Source: JAHCHG01 sp041394845
Lineage (GTDB): Bacteria > Acidobacteriota > Blastocatellia > Pyrinomonadales > Pyrinomonadaceae
Assembly: GCA_041394845.1 (NCBI GenBank)
Contig: JAWKHL010000004.1
Coordinates: 1-64,000 of the forward strand
DNA: 64,000 nucleotides
Direction: 5' to 3'
A model generated the notes under the pieces. It did no database searches, had not been told where the DNA came from, and saw only the letters and a program-made list of their open reading frames with translations. The first letter of the stretch is position 1, and each line of letters starts with the position of its first letter. Shown here one piece after another: positions 17,906 through 26,991 of the stretch. The position numbers were made by a program, and so were the translations under genes.

Positions 17906-19048
17906 TCAACGCATAAACTCCGCGATCAAACGGTGAAAATGATGAGTTCCCCGTTCGCGCGTCGGGGAGTAGCGGCCCCGGTCGTAAAACCTCGAACGGA
18001 TGCCTTTCTGGACGTTTTCGACGACGCGTTCGTCCTCCATTTCGACCCGGTGAAGATCGGCTCCCGCGCCGGTTTCCAGCTTCGATTCGTCCGAGACGTA
18101 GGTCAAAAAAGTGATCTTCGAAAGATCCGGCGCGAGCGGACGGACGATGTTGACCGACAAACCCCACGGGTAAAAATTGAACATCAGATTGGGAAAGATG
18201 AAAAAGTAATAAGCGGCGCGGTCGGATGAGAACGCAGTTGCCATCTCCCGTATTGTTGGTTGAAGCGACCCGCTCGCTACCGCTCGCGGTACCGATTCCG
18301 CTGATGCTCGCGGTTCTGACTGACCGCCGGGGGCCGGCCGCTGACCGCTTTCAAAAGCCGTTTGCAGGCTCGAAAACCGGAAGACTTCGGTCGCATAACT
18401 GCCGTAATCGATCTCTTCGTTGAGGGATTGATGAACGAACGGGATGTGAAAACCCTCCAGATAATTTTCGCAGTAAAGCGCCCAGTGCGCCCGGACCTCG
18501 TAATCGCGGGCGGATTTGAATCGCAGTTTTTCAAACTCGAAACCTTTGATGACCGACTCCATTTCTCCGATAAATTCCGCCAACGGCGCGACCGGATCAA
18601 TCGAAGCGAACAAAAAATCCTCCCAGACGCCGAGCGGCAAACGGGGCAGGTCGTCCTTTTCCGAGGGAAAGTTTTCCGCCTCTTCAAACTCGGGCATCGA
18701 CAGGAACTTTCCGTCCGGCGCAAACCGGCGGCCGTGATAACCGCAGCGGATTCCGCGGGCGCGGCAGGCTTTTTCGACCAGAATGTTCCCGCGATGCGTG
18801 CAGACGTTCGACAGACAATAAAGTTCCCCGCCCTCCCTGCTGATCAAAACCGGTTCATCCAAAAATCCTCCGAGCAAAGTTACGGGCAACAGGTTATCCA
18901 CCTCCTCGGCCCGGCCGATCAACTGCCAGCTTCGCGCAAAAATCCTCTCTTTCGAAGCCTCGAAATACTCCTCTTCCGCGTAAAACCTCGTCGAAAGCGT
19001 CTCCGCCCGGCGAATATTCGGGTCGATCTCAAAAACTGTTCGGTCCAT
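17906..19048 (-). CDS. Rieske non-heme iron oxygenase, alpha-subunit type
   Basis: A 380-residue ring-hydroxylating-type oxygenase. The Rieske [2Fe-2S] ligands are in CTHRG (Cys83, His85) and RCGYHG (Cys102, His105). The mononuclear iron motif ENYLEGFHIPFVH gives Asn194, His200 and His205. The family includes aromatic dioxygenases and choline/carnitine-type monooxygenases, and no reductase or beta subunit lies nearby, so the substrate is open. Residues about 233-264 (FESGQRPAPGG to VASGSLQPT) are a low-complexity, GC-rich insertion that interrupts the catalytic domain and looks like a repeat that entered the gene in frame. Confidence 0.87.
   Translation of the reverse strand: MDRTVFEIDPNIRRAETLSTRFYAEEEYFEASKERIFARSWQLIGRAEEVDNLLPVTLLGGFLDEPVLISREGGELYCLSNVCTHRGNILVEKACRARGIRCGYHGRRFAPDGKFLSMPEFEEAENFPSEKDDLPRLPLGVWEDFLFASIDPVAPLAEFIGEMESVIKGFEFEKLRFKSARDYEVRAHWALYCENYLEGFHIPFVHQSLNEEIDYGSYATEVFRFSSLQTAFESGQRPAPGGQSEPRASAESVPRAVASGSLQPTIREMATAFSSDRAAYYFFIFPNLMFNFYPWGLSVNIVRPLAPDLSKITFLTYVSDESKLETGAGADLHRVEMEDERVVENVQKGIRSRFYDRGRYSPTRERGTHHFHRLIAEFMR
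18249..18352. repeat. GC-rich palindromic repeat inserted within the Rieske oxygenase gene
   Basis: An internally repetitive stretch (CGCTCGCTACCGCTCGCGGTA and GATGCTCGCGGTTCTGACTG are seen) that translates in frame as Ser/Ala/Pro/Arg-rich sequence not expected in the fold. Boundaries are approximate. Confidence 0.55.
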
Positions 19049-19066
19049 TTTGTTTCTTCCGATAAA

Positions 19067-19250
19067 CTAATTACTCTGTAAATTTAAAAAACTGAAGTTT
19101 TGTTAAATTTGTGATGGGTGATGGGTGATGGGTGATGGGATAAAACTTAATTGTCTGATCATCCGGACCTGCTGTCTGATATTATCTGTTTAACTTTTCA
19201 CCCATCACCCATCACTAAACTGTAGGTTTTTTAATTTACACAGTACTAAT
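19067..19250. mobile_element. MITE-like inverted-repeat element with nested GGGTGAT arrays
   Basis: Outer arms TACTCTGTAAATTTAAAAAAC (from 19072) and the inverse of GTTTTTTAATTTACACAGTA (to 19245) pair with few mismatches and are flanked by CTAAT on both sides (19067-19071, 19246-19250), like a target duplication. Nested inside are GTGATGG-type arrays (19111-19141) facing CCATCAC-type arrays (19198-19216). No coding sequence inside. The rest of the gap to 19427 is AT-rich and holds no gene. Confidence 0.55.
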
Positions 19251-19427
19251 GTTTTTGTTTGTTTATATTGTAAAAAAATCCTTTAATAAGGTATCATTTA
19301 AACCGGTTGGATTATCCAACCAAAACATTTAACTAAAACAATTTAAAAAACCGTTATTGTCGGACAATAATTTTTATCGCTGACTCCGTTTTACAAAGAT
19401 TCGGCTCTACCCCTTGATTTAAAATTT

Positions 19428-20981
19428 ATGTCTCTCGACTTCCACATCGTTTACCTGGCCGTCTCTATTGTCATCTCCTCCGGCATCTGTCTTTACGCCT
19501 GGAACAATCCGCAGACCCGGGGAGCCAAGGCGTTCGCGCTGTCGGGTTTCGCCAGCATCGTCTGGATGTTCGGCGATTTCGTCGCCCGGATCAGCCCCAA
19601 TTACGCGGGCCAATGGATCGGGGAACTGATCCGTTACGTCGGAGTCGAGACCCTGCCGGTCGCCCTTCTGGTCTTCGTTTATCAGTTTTGCGGCAAGAAG
19701 ATCAGCCGGAAAACCATCGGCCTGTTGAGCATTGTTCCCTTGATTTCCTGGCTCTTCCTGCTGACCAATCCGTTGCACAATCTCTTTTTTTCCAGCGCGC
19801 AGTTGAACTATCCGGGCACCATGAAGGTCGTTTACGGTCTTTATTTCTGGTACGTCCATATTCCCTACTGCTACACGCTTCTGCTGACCAGTTTCCTGAC
19901 CGTCCTGCTCGAGATCAGCCGCGCCTCGCGTCATTACCGGCCGCCGATCATCCTGCTTTTCGTCTCCCTTTGCATTCCGTTCGTCTTTAACGTCCTCGGC
20001 GTCTTCAAACTGGTCGGGCCGGTCTCGTTCACGCCGATGAGTTTCCCGATCTTTTTTGTAGTGATGGCCATCGGGATCTTCCGCTACCGTCTTCTGGGCA
20101 GCAATCCGATCGCTTTTGAAACCGTTTTTCACACCATCCGGGACGGGGTCGTCATCCTCGATTGCAACAACATCATCAAGGACATCAACGCGGCGGCCAC
20201 GCTCGGGACCGGCCGGAAGGCCGAACAGATGGTCGGTCTCAATTTCCGCGAGGCTTTTTCCAACTGGCCCGATCTGGTCGAAAAATACGAGGACGAACCG
20301 GATCTGTACGATGAGGTCGAACTGGAAGTGGCCGGGACCATGCGTTTTATCTCGGTCAGGATCGTTCCGCTGAACAACTCCAACGGCGGCCTGAACGGAA
20401 AGATCATCACATTTCGCGACATCACCGACCGCAAGCGGTACGAGTTTTCGCTGGAAACCCTGGCCTTTCACGATCCGCTGACAAGGCTCGCCAACCGGCT
20501 CAAATTTCAGCACGAACTGGAAACCACGCTGGAAAAATCGATGGAATCGAGGGAAACCTTTGCCGTTCTGTTTTTCGACCTCAATCAGTTCAAAGCCGTC
20601 AACGACACGATGGGCCATGAGATCGGCGACGAACTTCTCAAATACGTGGCCGCCCGGGTCGTTTCGATCCTCCGCCATCCCGACATTCTGGCCCGCTTCG
20701 GCGGGGATGAATTCGCCATTCTGCTCCATCGGGCCGATCGGGAAAAGGTCCGGATCGTCGCCGAAAGGATCCTCGAAAGCGTTCAGAAACCCTTTCGGAT
20801 CGAGGATCGCATTTTGACCGCCAGTCTGAGCATCGGAGCCGCATTTTATCCCGAACACGGGGAAAGCACGACCCAATTGCTCCGGCACGCCGACCAGGCC
20901 ATGTATCAGGCCAAAAGCGCGGGCGGAGGCGTCGCGTTTTTCCATCCCAAGGAAAACACCAAGATCTTTAAGGTCGCTTAG
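19428..20981 (+). CDS. Membrane diguanylate cyclase (7TM-PAS-GGDEF)
   Basis: A 517-residue c-di-GMP synthase. Residues 1-215 hold about seven hydrophobic segments of the histidine-kinase N-terminal 7TM type. A PAS-like sensor follows (FHTIRDGVVILDCNNIIKDI to ITFRDITDRKRYE, about 225-340), and then the GGDEF domain (DPLTRLANRLKF, FFDLNQFKAVNDTMGHEIGD, ARFGGDEFAILL at about residue 424). The catalytic GGDEF is intact. RHPD, five residues before it, is a complete inhibitory I-site, so product feedback is expected. The gene stands alone downstream of the MITE-like element. Confidence 0.93.
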   Translation: MSLDFHIVYLAVSIVISSGICLYAWNNPQTRGAKAFALSGFASIVWMFGDFVARISPNYAGQWIGELIRYVGVETLPVALLVFVYQFCGKKISRKTIGLLSIVPLISWLFLLTNPLHNLFFSSAQLNYPGTMKVVYGLYFWYVHIPYCYTLLLTSFLTVLLEISRASRHYRPPIILLFVSLCIPFVFNVLGVFKLVGPVSFTPMSFPIFFVVMAIGIFRYRLLGSNPIAFETVFHTIRDGVVILDCNNIIKDINAAATLGTGRKAEQMVGLNFREAFSNWPDLVEKYEDEPDLYDEVELEVAGTMRFISVRIVPLNNSNGGLNGKIITFRDITDRKRYEFSLETLAFHDPLTRLANRLKFQHELETTLEKSMESRETFAVLFFDLNQFKAVNDTMGHEIGDELLKYVAARVVSILRHPDILARFGGDEFAILLHRADREKVRIVAERILESVQKPFRIEDRILTASLSIGAAFYPEHGESTTQLLRHADQAMYQAKSAGGGVAFFHPKENTKIFKVA

Positions 20982-21071
20982 ACACCATCCATTTTTCGTC
21001 GTTTAATAGCCTTTAGATCCGTCTGATCCGAGTCCCGTCTTTCATTTTATTTAATCGAGCCGAAAAACATT

Positions 21072-21818
21072 TCAATCGGGATCGAAGAAAAGAAACTCGG
21101 GTCGAATGGCGTCTCTTTGAAAACCCCGGCAAATGAACCCTTCGGCCAGGGCCGACCGGAATTTCTCCTTGATCCGTCTCTGGCCGTCGGCCGCCGCCCG
21201 CGGGTCGGTCTTTAGCAGGGCGTTCCAGTCGGGCGGAATGGCGACCCGGCGCCGGATCTCACCGCTTTCGGCGAATTTCTCGCCCCGGGCGAAAGCCGAG
21301 ACCTTTTCGCTCCCCAGTTCCCACTCGGCGAACAAGCGGTCGGAGTCGATCGGAACCCGGTCGACAACGCCGAAAAAATCGGTTCCGTAAAAATTGGGAA
21401 GATACCGGCGGATCACCGCGCCGAGTTTCTCCAGATTGAAAAAAGCGTTCCGCGCCTGAACCGGCTGAAAGGTCCATTTGATGAATTTGACGCCCTCTTC
21501 GAGAGCCCTGTCCCTTTGCGCCCATTTGAGACGCGCTCCGATCCCCGCCCCCTGATAGCGGCCCGACACGCAGGTCATGTGCGAATAATAGATCCGCTCG
21601 TCGCCGCGAAAAGCCGGAACCGTCAGCACAAACCCGACCAAACGCGGCCCGTCGAACGCTCCCAAGGTAAACCCGCCGGCGTGTTTGGTGACGACCAGAT
21701 GCCGGGTCGGGGAGACTTCCAGATCGGGATAGTTGAAAACCTCCCGCTGGAGATCGAGACAGACATCCAATTCCTCAAGCGCTTCGACCTCGCGGATCTT
21801 GATTTCGGGACTTTCCAT
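21072..21818 (-). CDS. GNAT-family N-acetyltransferase (COG3375-like)
   Basis: A 248-residue protein with a GNAT fold in its first ~150 residues. EVFNYPDLEVSPTRHLVV is followed by TLGAFDGPRLVGFVLTVPAF, and the acetyl-CoA pyrophosphate loop is RYQGAGIGARLKWAQRD. The C-terminal part (RVPIDSDRLFAEWELGSEKV) matches the longer COG3375-type proteins. The acyl acceptor is unknown. The YaeQ-like gene lies 14 bases upstream on the same strand, so they are probably co-transcribed. Confidence 0.82.
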   Translation of the reverse strand: MESPEIKIREVEALEELDVCLDLQREVFNYPDLEVSPTRHLVVTKHAGGFTLGAFDGPRLVGFVLTVPAFRGDERIYYSHMTCVSGRYQGAGIGARLKWAQRDRALEEGVKFIKWTFQPVQARNAFFNLEKLGAVIRRYLPNFYGTDFFGVVDRVPIDSDRLFAEWELGSEKVSAFARGEKFAESGEIRRRVAIPPDWNALLKTDPRAAADGQRRIKEKFRSALAEGFICRGFQRDAIRPEFLFFDPD

Positions 21819-21832
21819 TTTTTAACGAACCT

Positions 21833-22291
21833 TCAAATTTCAAATTTTTCAAACCATTCGGCGGGAACCTTTTCGATTTGTTTCGAACCGGTCAATTTTA
21901 CAATATTATCGGCGAAATTGATCAGCGAAAGTCGCCCCGAAAGGCGATATTTTTCCGGGATCTCCCGACGCAGTTGTTCGATCAGAGGCTCGACCCGAAA
22001 ACCGATCTTGAACAAGACCAGTTTCCCCGTTCCCGAATGTTTCAGGAGCCAGGCCGTCTTGCGGATCGTGTTCAGACCGCATTCGCCCCAGAATAAAAAC
22101 CCGCCTTCGTCGTCGCGAGCCACCAGATCGGGTTTGTAGCGCAGGCCGACGCGGGTTTCGACCTCAAGGGTCGGATAGGTCGGAGCGAACATGGCGTAGC
22201 CGAGCGCTTTCATCAGCACATGCTCGTAGGTTTCGCCGCGTCTTTGCCAGAGACGAAGTTTTTTTCCGGCCGCTGAAAAATTGTGAAGCAT
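21833..22291 (-). CDS. YaeQ-like protein with PD-(D/E)xK nuclease-like core
   Basis: A protein of about 152 residues resembling the YaeQ family (GKKLRLWQRRGETYEHVLMK, ALGYAMFAPT). The conserved PDL in YKPDLVARDDEG and the ECG in LFWGECGLNTIRKTAWLLKH fit the PD and ExG positions of the PD-(D/E)xK fold reported for YaeQ. Whether it is catalytic is not known. An ATG at 22291 is chosen; a GTG 18 bases upstream is an alternative start. Confidence 0.7.
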   Translation of the reverse strand: MLHNFSAAGKKLRLWQRRGETYEHVLMKALGYAMFAPTYPTLEVETRVGLRYKPDLVARDDEGGFLFWGECGLNTIRKTAWLLKHSGTGKLVLFKIGFRVEPLIEQLRREIPEKYRLSGRLSLINFADNIVKLTGSKQIEKVPAEWFEKFEI

Positions 22292-22440
22292 AAATCCGGT
22301 TTTTAACACCCTTTCCGGGGGAAGAGAAATTTTTTCTTAACTTTTCCCGAGTTGATTTGATATGATAAAAAAGTCTGCCCGGGCGATTTAGGTCTCAAAA
22401 CAAACCACTTCTTTCTTAAATTATTATTGACGATTTTCCG

Positions 22441-24006
22441 ATGAGTTCCCAAACCAATCTTGAAATTGAGGGAAATTTAAGCGAGCATCCGCTGGCCGAA
22501 TTGCTGGTCGAAACCACCGGCGCGAATTTGAGCGGTTCGTTCCGGCTCGCCCTCGAAGAAAAAAAGGTCATCATTTATCTGGACGAAGGCGAGGTCGTTT
22601 TCGCCGCCTCCAACCAGCGCCAGCATCGGCTTTTCGAAATTCTCTTGCGGGAACAAATCATCTCCCGCCAGCAACTGGTCGGCATCAAAAATTTCGTCAA
22701 CGATTTCGAACTCGGTGAAAACCTGATCGATCAGGGAATTCTCACCAAACCGGATCTGGACGTTCTTTTTTCCCGCCAGATCGAGGAGATCATCCGCACC
22801 TCGATCAAATGGAAGACGGGAACCTGGCATTTCAGTTCGCTGGTCCGGATCAAGGAAGGGGTCGGTTATCCGGTCGATCTGGCCAAAATACTGCTCGATT
22901 ACTTGCGCTCTCTGACGGCTCAACAGATCCTTTCGCGTTTTGGATCGGACGGGGAATCATTCGGATTGAGACCGGACGCGCCCGTTCCGGCTGACCTTCA
23001 ATCCCACGAGGCGTTCATTCTGTCGAGATTCGACAATTCCAGCCTCCGGCTCGATCAGATCGGAGCCTTGAGCGGTCTGCCCGAAGAACTCACCCGCCAG
23101 TCGCTCTATATTCTCTGGCTCCGCGGTTTTCTGTCCCGCCAGAATTGGAATTCGGCGCTGTCGGAAAACCGGATCGCCGAGATCTTATCGGCCAAGTTGC
23201 AGATCAAAAAGGACGAAGAGGCCGAGGTTCGCAAAAGGCAGGAGGCATTCATTCAAAGTCAGGCCGGTCAATTTTCGGTCGACCCCGAAAATGAAGCGCC
23301 GCCGGAACTCGACGAGGAACAATTGCTTGACCAATATCTGGAAAGGGTCGAGAACGCCGTCACCCTGTACGAAATCGTCGGAGTTTCGCCCGAAGCCCAA
23401 ACTTCCGAGATCAAACAGAATTATTTCGCTCAGGCCAAAAAATACCATCCCGATCTTTTTTACAAACAAGAGGAGGTTCACGGGCGCGTTCAGGATGCTT
23501 TTTCCAAACTGGCTCACGCCTACGAAACGCTCAAGACCGAAAAATCGCGCGATCTCTACGATTTCAAGATGCGAAAGGAGCTGGCCGATGTCAAAGCCCG
23601 TCAGGAAAGCGGCATCACGGACGAGCAGGCCAATTTGAACAAACAGTTCGAGCAGGCGGCCAAAAATTTCGAACTGGGCGTCCAGTTGATGGACGAAGGC
23701 GAGTTCGAGACTTCGGCCCCGTTCTTCGCCCGCGCCGTTCATTTCGACGGCGAAAACCCCCGCTATCACGCTTTTTACGGCAAGGCCCTTTCATATAACA
23801 GAAAACAACAGCACAAGGCCGAGTCGGAAATCCAGTCGGCCATCAGACTCGATCCCGATAATATGACCTACCGGGTGATGCTGGCGGAGCTTTTCGCCAA
23901 CATCGGCCTCCTGAAACGGGCCGAGGGCGAACTGAACCGTCTGTTGGCGATCGCTCCGGACAACCGGGAAGCTTTGGCTCTACTCGACAGCCTGCAAAAG
24001 AAATAG
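22441..24006 (+). CDS. PATAN (DUF4388)-DnaJ-TPR fusion protein
   Basis: A 521-residue multidomain cytoplasmic protein. The N-terminal ~150 residues match the PATAN/DUF4388 type (GNLSEHPLAELLVETTGANL, SGSFRLALEEKKVIIYLDEG, LFEILLREQIISRQQL). A middle helical region follows, then a J domain (about 310-375) with an intact HPD in AKKYHPDLFYKQ, then TPR-like helical repeats (about 400-515). An HPD motif should let it stimulate an Hsp70 partner, while PATAN domains are linked to signalling, often with response regulators in cyanobacteria and myxobacteria. The combination suggests chaperone recruitment to a signalling complex; that is inference. Confidence 0.88.
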   Translation: MSSQTNLEIEGNLSEHPLAELLVETTGANLSGSFRLALEEKKVIIYLDEGEVVFAASNQRQHRLFEILLREQIISRQQLVGIKNFVNDFELGENLIDQGILTKPDLDVLFSRQIEEIIRTSIKWKTGTWHFSSLVRIKEGVGYPVDLAKILLDYLRSLTAQQILSRFGSDGESFGLRPDAPVPADLQSHEAFILSRFDNSSLRLDQIGALSGLPEELTRQSLYILWLRGFLSRQNWNSALSENRIAEILSAKLQIKKDEEAEVRKRQEAFIQSQAGQFSVDPENEAPPELDEEQLLDQYLERVENAVTLYEIVGVSPEAQTSEIKQNYFAQAKKYHPDLFYKQEEVHGRVQDAFSKLAHAYETLKTEKSRDLYDFKMRKELADVKARQESGITDEQANLNKQFEQAAKNFELGVQLMDEGEFETSAPFFARAVHFDGENPRYHAFYGKALSYNRKQQHKAESEIQSAIRLDPDNMTYRVMLAELFANIGLLKRAEGELNRLLAIAPDNREALALLDSLQKK

Positions 24007-24287
24007 TTAAACTGTCATACGGAAATCCCTCAAAGGGGCGCGACCGGGAGATCATCCTGTTTATAAAACGGGCGTTTTTTCGAATTCCTGCCCGGAATCT
24101 TCGGACATGCTCGGCCCATTCGCGAGAACGCAGATCTGGATGTTTGGCGACCCGCATCATGTCGCGGAGGAGTTTTCCGGAATACCTTTCGTAAATTTTC
24201 GGCCGAAAAACAAAAAGCCGACTAAGATATATTAGCGTCTGGGGTTATAATCGTTTTTTATTGCCCGTTGAAACCGTTTCTGATCTT

Positions 24288-24896
24288 ATGGATAATTCTT
24301 CGGCTCAGGAAGCCAAGTTAGAAGACCGTTTGCTGAAAGTAGCGGCGACGATTGATGAATTCGAGGGCTATGCCCACAGCCACGCGCGGCGGATCGCGAC
24401 CATCGCCGACGCGATGGCTCAGGTTTTCAATCTCGCCTCCAATGATCGCCGTTCGCTCCGTCAGGCCGCCCTGATCCACGACATCGGCGAAATGATGATG
24501 AACCGCGAATATATCACCAGCAGTAACATCCTTCGCGAGGTGGAAAGGATCGATATGCAGAGGCATCCGGTCATCGGCGAACAGGAAGCCGCCAAACGCG
24601 AGTTGAACCGCGCCGTTCAGCTTCTGGTTCGCTGGCACCACGAATGGTGGAACGGAACCGGTTATCCGGACGCTTTGAAACACGAACAAATTCCGCTGGC
24701 GGCGCGGATTCTGCGGGTGGCCGACACCTACTGCGCACTGACCGACAGCCGTCCCTACAGCGTTCCGATCTCGGCTTCCGAAGCCCGTCGCTATCTGAGC
24801 GAATGGGCCGGAATTGAATTCGATCCGAAAGTGGTCAAGGCTTTTCTCGGACTCGAGGGCATACCCGAATTGGAATCGTTCGCCGACAATTCCTGA
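24288..24896 (+). CDS. HD-GYP domain phosphodiesterase, stand-alone
   Basis: A 202-residue protein made almost entirely of an HD-GYP domain: HSHARRIATIADAMA, ALIHDIGEMMM, HPVIGEQEA, RWHHEWWNGTGYPDAL and RILRVADTYCALTD. All metal-ligand His and Asp positions and the GYP are kept, so c-di-GMP hydrolysis is plausible. The usual Lys of HDxGK is Glu here. There is no receiver or sensor domain. The ATG at 24288 is preferred; a TTG at 24261 is an alternative. The gene follows the PATAN-J-TPR gene and is 36 bases ahead of an unknown gene on the same strand. Confidence 0.85.
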   Translation: MDNSSAQEAKLEDRLLKVAATIDEFEGYAHSHARRIATIADAMAQVFNLASNDRRSLRQAALIHDIGEMMMNREYITSSNILREVERIDMQRHPVIGEQEAAKRELNRAVQLLVRWHHEWWNGTGYPDALKHEQIPLAARILRVADTYCALTDSRPYSVPISASEARRYLSEWAGIEFDPKVVKAFLGLEGIPELESFADNS

Positions 24897-24931
24897 AGAA
24901 TCTTTTTTCAAAACGAACAGCGACCCTTCTT

Positions 24932-25864
24932 ATGCAGAATCTATCATCAACTATTCCCCGAGGCTGGTTGGCTTTTGAACTCAACATCCTGCGCCGCCTG
25001 AAATACCAATCGGCGATTCTTCCCTTTACCAACGAGCCCAATCTGGGCGCATATCTCAAACGCTGGAACACCTGCGTGGCGGCCAACGATCTGACCCAGG
25101 CGGGCTGGACCAAAGCCGTCGCCGTCATTCAAAACAACTCGGAATTTCTGGCCGACGAGGACGTTCAGACCGTCCTCGAGGACGCCTATGTGCCGCGCTA
25201 CCGCTTGCAGAACGAAGCGCTCAAAAACTGGTTCAACGAAACCGATTCGTGGTGGTTCGACAACGTCCGCCAGAACATCGACCGGATCACTTCGCCGACC
25301 GCCCGGGCCATCGCTTTGAGCATCGGGATGAGCGTCGGAGATTACGTTCTCTCGTTTGACCAAAAAACGCTGGAACTGCGCCAGCCGCTTTCGACCGTTT
25401 ACCGCCGACTCTGGAGCGTTTTTCCCGAACCGATCAACAACGGTGAGACCAACACCTGTCAGAACAAAACGGCGAACGATTTCATCGCCGAAAACCGGGG
25501 CAATCTGATGTTCCTGAGATTGCCGCGAGCCTATCACAACAGTTTGCGCAATTATCTCGGATGGACGGCCTGGCGCGAAGAATGGCTCCGGTGCGGAGAT
25601 GATTTCTGGGGCGATATGGAGAAGGCCCAGTTCGGAAAACTGGGCGATTTCGTCGAAACCAAAACCCAGTATCTCCAGTTCGTCGAGGAAACGCTGGAGA
25701 GAGCCGGTCATATTTCCCAATGGGCCATCGCTCACATCGAAGAGGGATTTATCTCGACTCAGGACATAGTTGAAACGATCGGGAAAGTCCGGACGGTAGA
25801 CACCATCTACACCAAAGATTTTACCGAATTGACCGGAACCAAAGCCGTCATCATTACGGCGTGA
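24932..25864 (+). CDS. Conserved protein of unknown function
   Basis: A 310-residue, soluble-looking protein with no signal peptide or membrane segment. It is rich in Trp and Asn and mostly helical in appearance (GWLAFELNILRRLKYQSAIL, NEALKNWFNETDSWWFDNVR, AHIEEGFISTQDIVETIGKV). Its composition matches the flanking real genes and it starts 36 bases after the HD-GYP gene, which makes it a credible gene in the same transcription unit. I do not recognise the family. Confidence 0.75.
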   Translation: MQNLSSTIPRGWLAFELNILRRLKYQSAILPFTNEPNLGAYLKRWNTCVAANDLTQAGWTKAVAVIQNNSEFLADEDVQTVLEDAYVPRYRLQNEALKNWFNETDSWWFDNVRQNIDRITSPTARAIALSIGMSVGDYVLSFDQKTLELRQPLSTVYRRLWSVFPEPINNGETNTCQNKTANDFIAENRGNLMFLRLPRAYHNSLRNYLGWTAWREEWLRCGDDFWGDMEKAQFGKLGDFVETKTQYLQFVEETLERAGHISQWAIAHIEEGFISTQDIVETIGKVRTVDTIYTKDFTELTGTKAVIITA

Positions 25865-25876
25865 AAACTGGGATTT

Positions 25877-26015
25877 GTAAATTGTTAATGGTAAATGGCT
25901 AATTGTTAATACCGATTCCGAATTCGACCGGCTGGAATTCTATCTTGACCAACCTTTTTATTCGATTAACAATAAGCAACTAACCATTAACAATTAACCA
26001 TTTACCAATAACTAA
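25877..26015. repeat. Inverted low-complexity arrays upstream of panB
   Basis: The left arm (25877-25910, AATTGTTAATGGTAAATGGC type) and right arm (25964-26015, TTAACCATTAACAATTAACC type) are inverse complements built from repeating 7-base-like units, with about 50 bases between them. Confidence 0.75.
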
Positions 26016-26019
26016 TATT

Positions 26020-26904
26020 ATGGCTTACCTAAAACCCGACAAACCCGAAAAAGTTTACGTTCCGGCGCTCCGCGCGGCCAAGGAAAAGGGCGAAAAACTC
26101 GTTTGCCTGACGGCTTACGATTACCCGACGGCGCGGATCGTCGATGAGGCCGGGGTTGAGATGATCCTGGTCGGCGACAGCATCGGCAACGTCATTCACG
26201 GCTACGGCAACACCATCCCGGTCACTCTGGAAGAGATTTTGTCGGCCACAAAGGCCGTCAAACGGGGAGCGAGCCGCGCCCTGCTGGTCGCCGATATGCC
26301 CTACGGAAGTTACCACACGGGCGAGAACACGACGGTGCGCAACGCTTTGACGCTGATGAAGGACGGCGGAGCGGAAGCGATCAAACTCGAAGGCGGACGC
26401 AACCGCGTCGATCTGGTCAGGCGACTGGTTGACGAAGAGATCCCGGTCGTCGCCCACATCGGTCTGACGCCGCAATCGGTCCACAAACTCGGAGGCTACC
26501 GCGTTCAGGGCAAGACGGCCGAGGACGCCGAACGGCTGGTCGAAGACGCCAAATTGCTCGAAGAGGCCGGAGCCTTCGCCATCGTTCTCGAACTGGTTCC
26601 GCGCGAGGTTGCCGAGATGATCACCAAAGAGTTGACCATCTCGACCATCGGGATCGGAGCCGGAGCCGGATGCGACATTCAGGTTCTGGTCATCCACGAT
26701 CTGCTCGGATTGAGTTTCGGTCGCCTGCCGCGTTTCGTCCGCCAGTACGCCAACCTCCGCGAAACCATGACCGAGGCCGTCTCCCAATGGATGGAGGACG
26801 TCAAAACCGGCAATTATCCGAATGAGAAAGAATCCTACGGTTTGCCGAAAGACGCTCAGGCGGCGATGAATATTTCAAGCGAGCAAAAAACGGCCGGAAA
26901 GTAG
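26020..26904 (+). CDS. panB: 3-methyl-2-oxobutanoate hydroxymethyltransferase PanB
   Basis: First committed enzyme of pantothenate synthesis: transfers a hydroxymethyl group from methylene-tetrahydrofolate to alpha-ketoisovalerate. At 294 residues it has the usual length and all family motifs: VCLTAYDYPTARIVDEAGVE, ILVGDSIGNVIHGYGNT, DMPYGSYHTGEN, IKLEGGR, VVAHIGLTPQSVHKLGGYRV, and FAIVLELVPREVA with TIGIGAGAGCDIQVLVIHD. The Asp residues that bind Mg2+ and the Glu in LELVP are present. It is followed directly by panC. Confidence 0.97.
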   Translation: MAYLKPDKPEKVYVPALRAAKEKGEKLVCLTAYDYPTARIVDEAGVEMILVGDSIGNVIHGYGNTIPVTLEEILSATKAVKRGASRALLVADMPYGSYHTGENTTVRNALTLMKDGGAEAIKLEGGRNRVDLVRRLVDEEIPVVAHIGLTPQSVHKLGGYRVQGKTAEDAERLVEDAKLLEEAGAFAIVLELVPREVAEMITKELTISTIGIGAGAGCDIQVLVIHDLLGLSFGRLPRFVRQYANLRETMTEAVSQWMEDVKTGNYPNEKESYGLPKDAQAAMNISSEQKTAGK

Positions 26905-26989
26905 TTGATTTTGAATTTTGATTTTTTACTTTTGAGTTGAAAGGACTTGTTTATCAATTCAAAACTAAAAATCAAAAATAAAAAATTCA
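26904..26989. repeat. Inverted TTTTGAA/TTCAAAA arrays between panB and panC
   Basis: TTGATTTTGAATTTTGATTT and the following bases (to 26941) face TCAATTCAAAACTAAAAATC and following (to 26989). The arms can pair across a short loop inside the panBC transcript. Confidence 0.75.
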
Positions 26990-26991
26990 TT

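Noticed and set aside
23843..24160. Small minus-strand frame in the gap after the PATAN-J-TPR gene
   Set aside because: Its second half is antisense to a real gene and no ribosome site or family match was found; it could be a remnant.
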